Source of the DNA: Peribacillus butanolivorans
GTDB taxonomy: Bacteria > Bacillota > Bacilli > Bacillales > DSM-1321
Direction: 5' to 3'
NCBI RefSeq assembly: GCF_001273755.1
Contig: NZ_LGYA01000001.1
Coordinates: 1,505,927 to 1,569,926 of the forward strand
DNA length: 64,000 nt
Shown piece after piece: positions 59,950-64,000 of the stretch; the stretch's first letter is position 1; each line of letters starts with the position of its first letter. Below the pieces are notes generated by a model, which ran no database searches, was not told where the DNA came from, and saw nothing but the letters and a program-made list of their open reading frames with translations. The translations under genes and the position numbers were made by a program.

Positions 59950-60788
59950 ATAATAACACCACTTTCACGAGAAAGTAAAGGAAGGTTTATTTAATTAATT
60001 TTTACCATCAATAAAGTATTTATACCTTAAGATTTAGACCGATTAAGAGGAATGTTTAAATGCTCTTGATTTGACTTGGTTTGAGGGTTTTTCATGGTTC
60101 AAAATAAAAAACATTGAATCCATTACATAATGGTGGATTCAATGTTTTTTTTGATGTAAGTCATCCCAAAGTTCTTCCATTAATCCATCCATTTCTTTTC
60201 TTTATTTATATTGTTCTTCCTAGGATACCTCGATAGTAATACCTTCAAAAGTTAATACGTCTCCGACTTGAGTATATTTCGGAAGTGAGTTTCTGGACAG
60301 TCTTTCCTTTCCCCGTTTACTTGAGCTAGTTCACCTACAAAACGTTCAATTATCTCATAAATCATCCTTTTTCACTGTCTTTACTCTTATAGATTTAAAG
60401 ATTGCCCGATACACCTTTTACGAAACAGATATTAAACGTTTAACTACAGTAGAAGTAGGAGAGCAGTAAAAAAATGAGTGGGGAGCAAGATTTGGTTACT
60501 CTCTCTTTAATTTGGTTTTATGAGTAAAAACTTTCCTTAAGCACTTTCATCCGTACTGAAAGATCGAAATTATAAACGAGGTATTTTGCCTTTTTAATAC
60601 ATAGGTACTGTTAACTGAAATATGAAGTCAAAGATCGCTTGATAGATTAAAGATAAAAAGTAGATACACCTATTAAAAACGATTTCTACTAAAAAATAAA
60701 AAATTCACAAAAACATAGTCTTCCATATGCATATTGAAGGAATATGGGACATAAATTAGACAAACAAAAAAAAGCGCAGTTAGCGCTT
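59950..60788. other. Intergenic with terminator and relics
   Basis: There is no complete gene. The minus strand around 60220-60370 reads MIYEIIERFVGELAQVNGER and then breaks, followed by a frame ending TQVGDVLTFEGITIEVS. A strong terminator-type hairpin lies at 60106-60152. Confidence 0.45.
60106..60152 (+). terminator. Strong terminator hairpin
   Basis: AACATTGAATCCA pairs with TGGATTCAATGTT, with A-run before and a T-run of eight after. No intact gene precedes it on the plus strand. Confidence 0.75.
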
Positions 60789-60792
60789 TTAG
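60769..60792 (-). terminator. lexA terminator overlapping the stop codon
   Basis: AAAAGCGC pairs with GCGCTTTT around AGTTA; the stem includes the last bases of lexA and a T-run follows on the minus strand. Confidence 0.75.
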
Positions 60793-61412
60793 TGTATTTG
60801 TCTATACAAGCCTATTACTTTTCCAAGTATCGTGACACCTCTTAAAATAATTGGTTCCATATTTGAATTTTCAGGCTGAAGCCGTATGTAATCCGGTTCC
60901 TTAAAGAATCGTTTTACCGTGGCTTCATCATCTTCAGTCATGGCTACTACGATATCTCCATTATTGGCATTGCTCTGTTGTTTCACGATGACATAATCTC
61001 CATCATGAATTCCTGCTTCAATCATACTTTCTCCCATGATTTCGAGCATGAATACATGATCATCATGAGGAACCATACTTTCGGGAAGCGGGAAGTATTC
61101 TTCTATGTTCTCAATGGCGGTTATCGGCATGCCTGCTGTTACTTTCCCAAGCAACGGCACGTTAACGACATTAGTCTTAGGTATAGTGTTAGCTTCCTCT
61201 ATGTTTAAGATTTCAATGGCCCTCGGCTTAGTAGGATCACGTCTGATTAGTCCTTTACTTTCCAAACGAGATAAATGTCCATGGACCGTTGAACTTGATG
61301 CAAGTCCCACTGCTTCGCCAATCTCTCTTACGGAAGGTGGATACCCTTTTTGGCGAACCTCTTCTTTAATGAAATCAAGAATATCTTGCTGCCGTTTTGA
61401 TAGTTTAGTCAT
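60789..61412 (-). CDS. lexA: LexA SOS repressor
   Basis: The 207-residue protein starts [20 protein letters not shown] with the LexA winged helix ([33 protein letters not shown]). The cleavage site is Ala-Gly in GKVTAGMPI (about residue 92), the catalytic Ser is in [16 protein letters not shown] and the Lys in [13 protein letters not shown]. It represses SOS genes until RecA-ssDNA stimulates autocleavage. It is divergent from yneA, with SOS boxes in between, as in B. subtilis. It marks the beginning of the conserved core region. Confidence 0.98.
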   Translation of the reverse strand: MTKLSKRQQDILDFIKEEVRQKGYPPSVREIGEAVGLASSSTVHGHLSRLESKGLIRRDPTKPRAIEILNIEEANTIPKTNVVNVPLLGKVTAGMPITAIENIEEYFPLPESMVPHDDHVFMLEIMGESMIEAGIHDGDYVIVKQQSNANNGDIVVAMTEDDEATVKRFFKEPDYIRLQPENSNMEPIILRGVTILGKVIGLYRQIH

Positions 61413-61470
61413 ATGTGCACCTCTTCTCCAAAGTTCTTTGCTTTATTATAGCATGGCCCCTATTTCTATA

Positions 61471-61551
61471 CAAACATAAGTTCGAATTTTGTTGTTGACT
61501 GAAACAAACGTTCGTACTATAATCTGGGTATAAGATACGAACGAACATTCG
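61471..61551. promoter_or_regulatory. lexA: SOS boxes between lexA and yneA
   Basis: Sites fitting CGAAC-N4-GTTYG are at 61471-61484 (minus CGAACTTATGTTTG, perfect), 61501-61514 (minus CGAACGTTTGTTTC, one mismatch) and 61538-61551 (CGAACGAACATTCG, one mismatch). TTGACT (61495) and TATAAT (61518) between them give a yneA promoter. LexA thus controls both divergent units. Confidence 0.85.
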
Positions 61552-61567
61552 CTTTGGAGGGATATTT

Positions 61568-61879
61568 ATGAAAAAGTTGTACAAAAATTATATTTATACG
61601 ATTCTATTAGCGGGATCAGTATTTATCTTTTCTATTTTATTCTCCTGCACATTAGACAAAAATCAAAATAATAATTTTCTTTCAATAGAAGTAAATGAAG
61701 GTGATACCTTATGGGAGATTGCAGAAAAATATGAAGAAGCTGATTTGACAAAAAAAGAATTCATTGGTTGGATAGAAGAGCACAACGAAGTCAGTGCAGA
61801 TTCAATAAAACCTGGTCAAGTCATTGTCATTCCGGTTAAAAATGAAAAACTTGTTCAGAATTTGGCCAGTCAGCAGTAA
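61568..61879 (+). CDS. yneA: SOS cell-division inhibitor YneA
   Basis: TTGGAGGGATATTT precedes ATG 61568. The 103-residue protein has an N-terminal membrane anchor (YIYTILLAGSVFIFSILFSC) and an extracellular LysM domain (SIEVNEGDTLWEIAEKYEEA ... SIKPGQVIVIPV). YneA is made during SOS and delays division until cleared by proteases acting outside the membrane. A Cys (FSCTLD) lies at the end of the membrane segment. Position and LexA boxes support the call. Confidence 0.95.
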   Translation: MKKLYKNYIYTILLAGSVFIFSILFSCTLDKNQNNNFLSIEVNEGDTLWEIAEKYEEADLTKKEFIGWIEEHNEVSADSIKPGQVIVIPVKNEKLVQNLASQQ

Positions 61880-61892
61880 GTAGTAAAGGTAG

Positions 61893-62555
<663 letters not shown>

Positions 62556-62563
62556 AACTTGTA

Positions 62564-62619
62564 ATTTCGCTTTTTTTTTAATACCATGTCAATATCCGTA
62601 CATTAGAAGGAGCGAAATT
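62564..62619 (+). promoter_or_regulatory. Possible ribosome-site hairpin before ynzC
   Basis: TAATTTCGCT (62564-62573) is complementary to AGCGAAATTA (62610-62619), which contains the last bases before the ynzC start and adjoins its GAAGGAG site. The pairing could hide the ribosome binding site or, together with the T-run at 62572-62580, act as a weak attenuator. Confidence 0.4.
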
Positions 62620-62853
62620 ATGCTATCAAAAGAAAAACTAGCCCGTATTAATGAACTTTCTAAAAAGGCTAAGGCAGAAGGCTTAACAGAAGTTGAGGCT
62701 AAAGAGCAAACCCAATTGAGAAGTGAGTACTTGGAAACATTCAGACGTTCTATGTCCGATACGCTGGAACATGTGAAAGTTGTTGATCCGGAAGGAAATG
62801 ATGTCACACCTCAAAAGATTAAAAATATAAAGGAAAAAAGAAACTTACATTAA
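62620..62853 (+). CDS. ynzC: DUF896-family protein YnzC
   Basis: ATG 62620 follows AGAAGGAGCGAAATT. The 77-residue protein is the DUF896 two-helix hairpin (MLSKEKLARINELSKKAKAE, GLTEVEAKEQTQLRSEYLET, FRRSMSDTLEHVKVVDPEGN), the SOS-induced YnzC of the yneA operon. Its molecular role is not known. It is third in the operon, with a strong terminator downstream. Confidence 0.95.
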   Translation: MLSKEKLARINELSKKAKAEGLTEVEAKEQTQLRSEYLETFRRSMSDTLEHVKVVDPEGNDVTPQKIKNIKEKRNLH

Positions 62854-62912
62854 TGAATGGGGCTATCTGATGGAACTTTTCATTGGCTGGCCTTCTTATG
62901 GTCTTTAGAATT

Positions 62913-62950
62913 AAAAGGAGAATGCATTCATGTATGTATTCTCCTTTTTA
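62913..62950 (+). terminator. Terminator of the yneA operon
   Basis: AAAAGGAGAATGCAT pairs with ATGTATTCTCCTTTT over a short loop, with a T-run. Confidence 0.9.
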
Positions 62951-63086
62951 GCTTAACCTAAATAGTGGACTTCTCTAGTTACTAGAAAATTGAAATATTG
63001 GGGAAGGATTTAGTGATTTTAGTTGTGATATTAAGCAGGTCACTATAATATAAAGAGGTACATTACAGGAAGGGATGTTTTACAAT

Positions 63087-64000
63087 ATGTTAGATAAATT
63101 AGATGCACTTTCTATCAATACAATTCGTACATTATCGATTGATGCAATTGAAAAGGCTAATTCTGGTCATCCGGGAATGCCAATGGGTGCAGCCCCGATG
63201 GCGTATAAACTTTGGACTGAATATATGAATCATAACCCTAAAAACCCTGATTGGTTTAATAGAGACCGTTTTGTTCTTTCAGCTGGTCATGGATCTATGC
63301 TGTTATACAGTCTTCTTCATTTGTCAGGGTATGGCTTATCCATCGATGATTTGAAGAATTTCCGCCAATGGGGCAGCAAAACTCCTGGACATCCGGAGTT
63401 CGGTCATACAGCTGGAGTTGATGCGACCACAGGACCACTAGGACAAGGGATTGCAATGGCAGTAGGGATGGCGATGGCAGAACGTCACTTGGCTGAAAGT
63501 TACAACCGTGATTCTTTTAATGTGGTTGATCATTATACATATAGCATTTGTGGAGATGGAGATTTAATGGAAGGCGTATCTGCAGAAGCCGCTTCATTAG
63601 CTGGACATCTTCAGCTTGGAAGACTTGTTGTTTTATATGATTCAAACGATATTTCACTTGACGGCGATTTAAGCCAATCATTTAGTGAAAGTGTAGCTAA
63701 CCGTTTCAAATCGTATGGCTGGCAATATCTGCGCGTAGAAGATGGAAACGATCTTCAGGAAATTGCGAAAGCAATTGAAGAAGCAAAGACTGACGATGCT
63801 CGCCCAACATTAATAGAAGTGAAAACCGTAATCGGTTATGGTTCACCAAACCGTTCTGGTAAGTCTGCTGTTCACGGTGCGCCGCTTGGTGCAGATGAGT
63901 TGAAACTGACTAAGGAAGCATACAAATGGACATTTGAAGAGGATTTCTATGTTCCTGAAGAAGTGTACTCCCACTTTAATGAAGCTTGCGTCGAAGCAGG
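63087..64000 (+). CDS. tkt: Transketolase, 5' part
   Basis: ATG 63087 follows ACAGGAAGGGATG. The frame runs open to the window end (304 codons of about 665). It encodes the transketolase N-terminal TPP domain: [55 protein letters not shown] and the TPP/Mg motif [20 protein letters not shown]. It exchanges two-carbon units in the pentose phosphate pathway. It follows ynzC in the same order as in B. subtilis. There is no sign of damage. Confidence 0.97.
   Translation, partial: MLDKLDALSINTIRTLSIDAIEKANSGHPGMPMGAAPMAYKLWTEYMNHNPKNPDWFNRDRFVLSAGHGSMLLYSLLHLSGYGLSIDDLKNFRQWGSKTPGHPEFGHTAGVDATTGPLGQGIAMAVGMAMAERHLAESYNRDSFNVVDHYTYSICGDGDLMEGVSAEAASLAGHLQLGRLVVLYDSNDISLDGDLSQSFSESVANRFKSYGWQYLRVEDGNDLQEIAKAIEEAKTDDARPTLIEVKTVIGYGSPNRSGKSAVHGAPLGADELKLTKEAYKWTFEEDFYVPEEVYSHFNEACVEA

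Overview
ORGANISM. The window is low-GC Bacillaceae chromosome. The right end carries lexA (minus) divergent from yneA-yneB-ynzC and then tkt, the order known from Bacillus subtilis. Spore genes (a GerB-family permease, CotD-like proteins, a Spo0E-family peptide), strong AGGAGG-type ribosome binding sites and many short hairpin terminators agree. I cannot name the species from sequence alone. About 60 kb left of lexA is accessory DNA rich in decayed genes.

LAYOUT. 1-3.8 kb: a membrane-protein gene present twice, sharing an exact repeat of at least 502 bp, around a PQQ-type sugar dehydrogenase homologue. 4.2-5.8 kb: a phage lysis module (accessory protein with an internal stop, holin, GH25-LysM endolysin). 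5.8-7.0 kb: a frameshifted two-domain cupin. 7.4-11.3 kb: small genes and prophage debris, with a Spo0E-family peptide, a CotD relic and a head-fibre-like relic. 11.5-12.6 kb: an orphan germination permease. 12.9-15.4 kb: an approximately 1.41-kb tandem duplication carrying two Gly/Tyr-rich proteins. 15.5-20.2 kb: uncharacterised genes including a phosphatase-like protein lacking its catalytic Cys. 21-28.6 kb: an RND transporter, a DsbA/nitroreductase pair under twin palindromic operators, a serine hydrolase, and a Fur-controlled flavodoxin-fbpA-fbpB operon. 30.4-36.4 kb: hutG with a divergent LysR regulator, a lipoprotein, relics, and a VanW pair. 37-39 kb: an ABC-F resistance gene (vmlR) behind an attenuator-like leader. 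39.3-44 kb: a symporter, M20 carbamoylase, ATC hydrolase and LysR regulator forming a predicted 2-aminothiazoline-4-carboxylate-to-cysteine pathway. 44.4-48.5 kb: a hisC stump, transposon-end-like repeats and decaying secreted-protein genes. 48.8-52.9 kb: poxB and copC-copD. 53.4-56 kb: a 195-nt tRNA-like RNA candidate and a prophage immunity region with CI operators. 56.9-60 kb: a Nudix hydrolase, a secreted lipase and a holin-like protein. 60.8-64 kb: the core SOS block and the start of tkt.

HOW IT FITS. The accessory part looks like repeated prophage insertion followed by internal deletion. Many loci keep only an operator, a start or an end of a gene (gltS tail, hisC head, subtilase tail, endolysin tail, CotD tail). 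Intact genes cluster as stress and uptake cassettes: iron limitation (Fur box), electrophile or thiol stress (twin operators), antibiotic protection (vmlR), copper and SOS. The most interesting candidates are the tRNA-like RNA at 53725-53919, the ATC/carbamoyl-cysteine cluster at 39315-43967, the vmlR leader, and the fixed-N-terminus, variable-core Gly-rich proteins. All functions are inferred from motifs and remembered family features; no database search was run.
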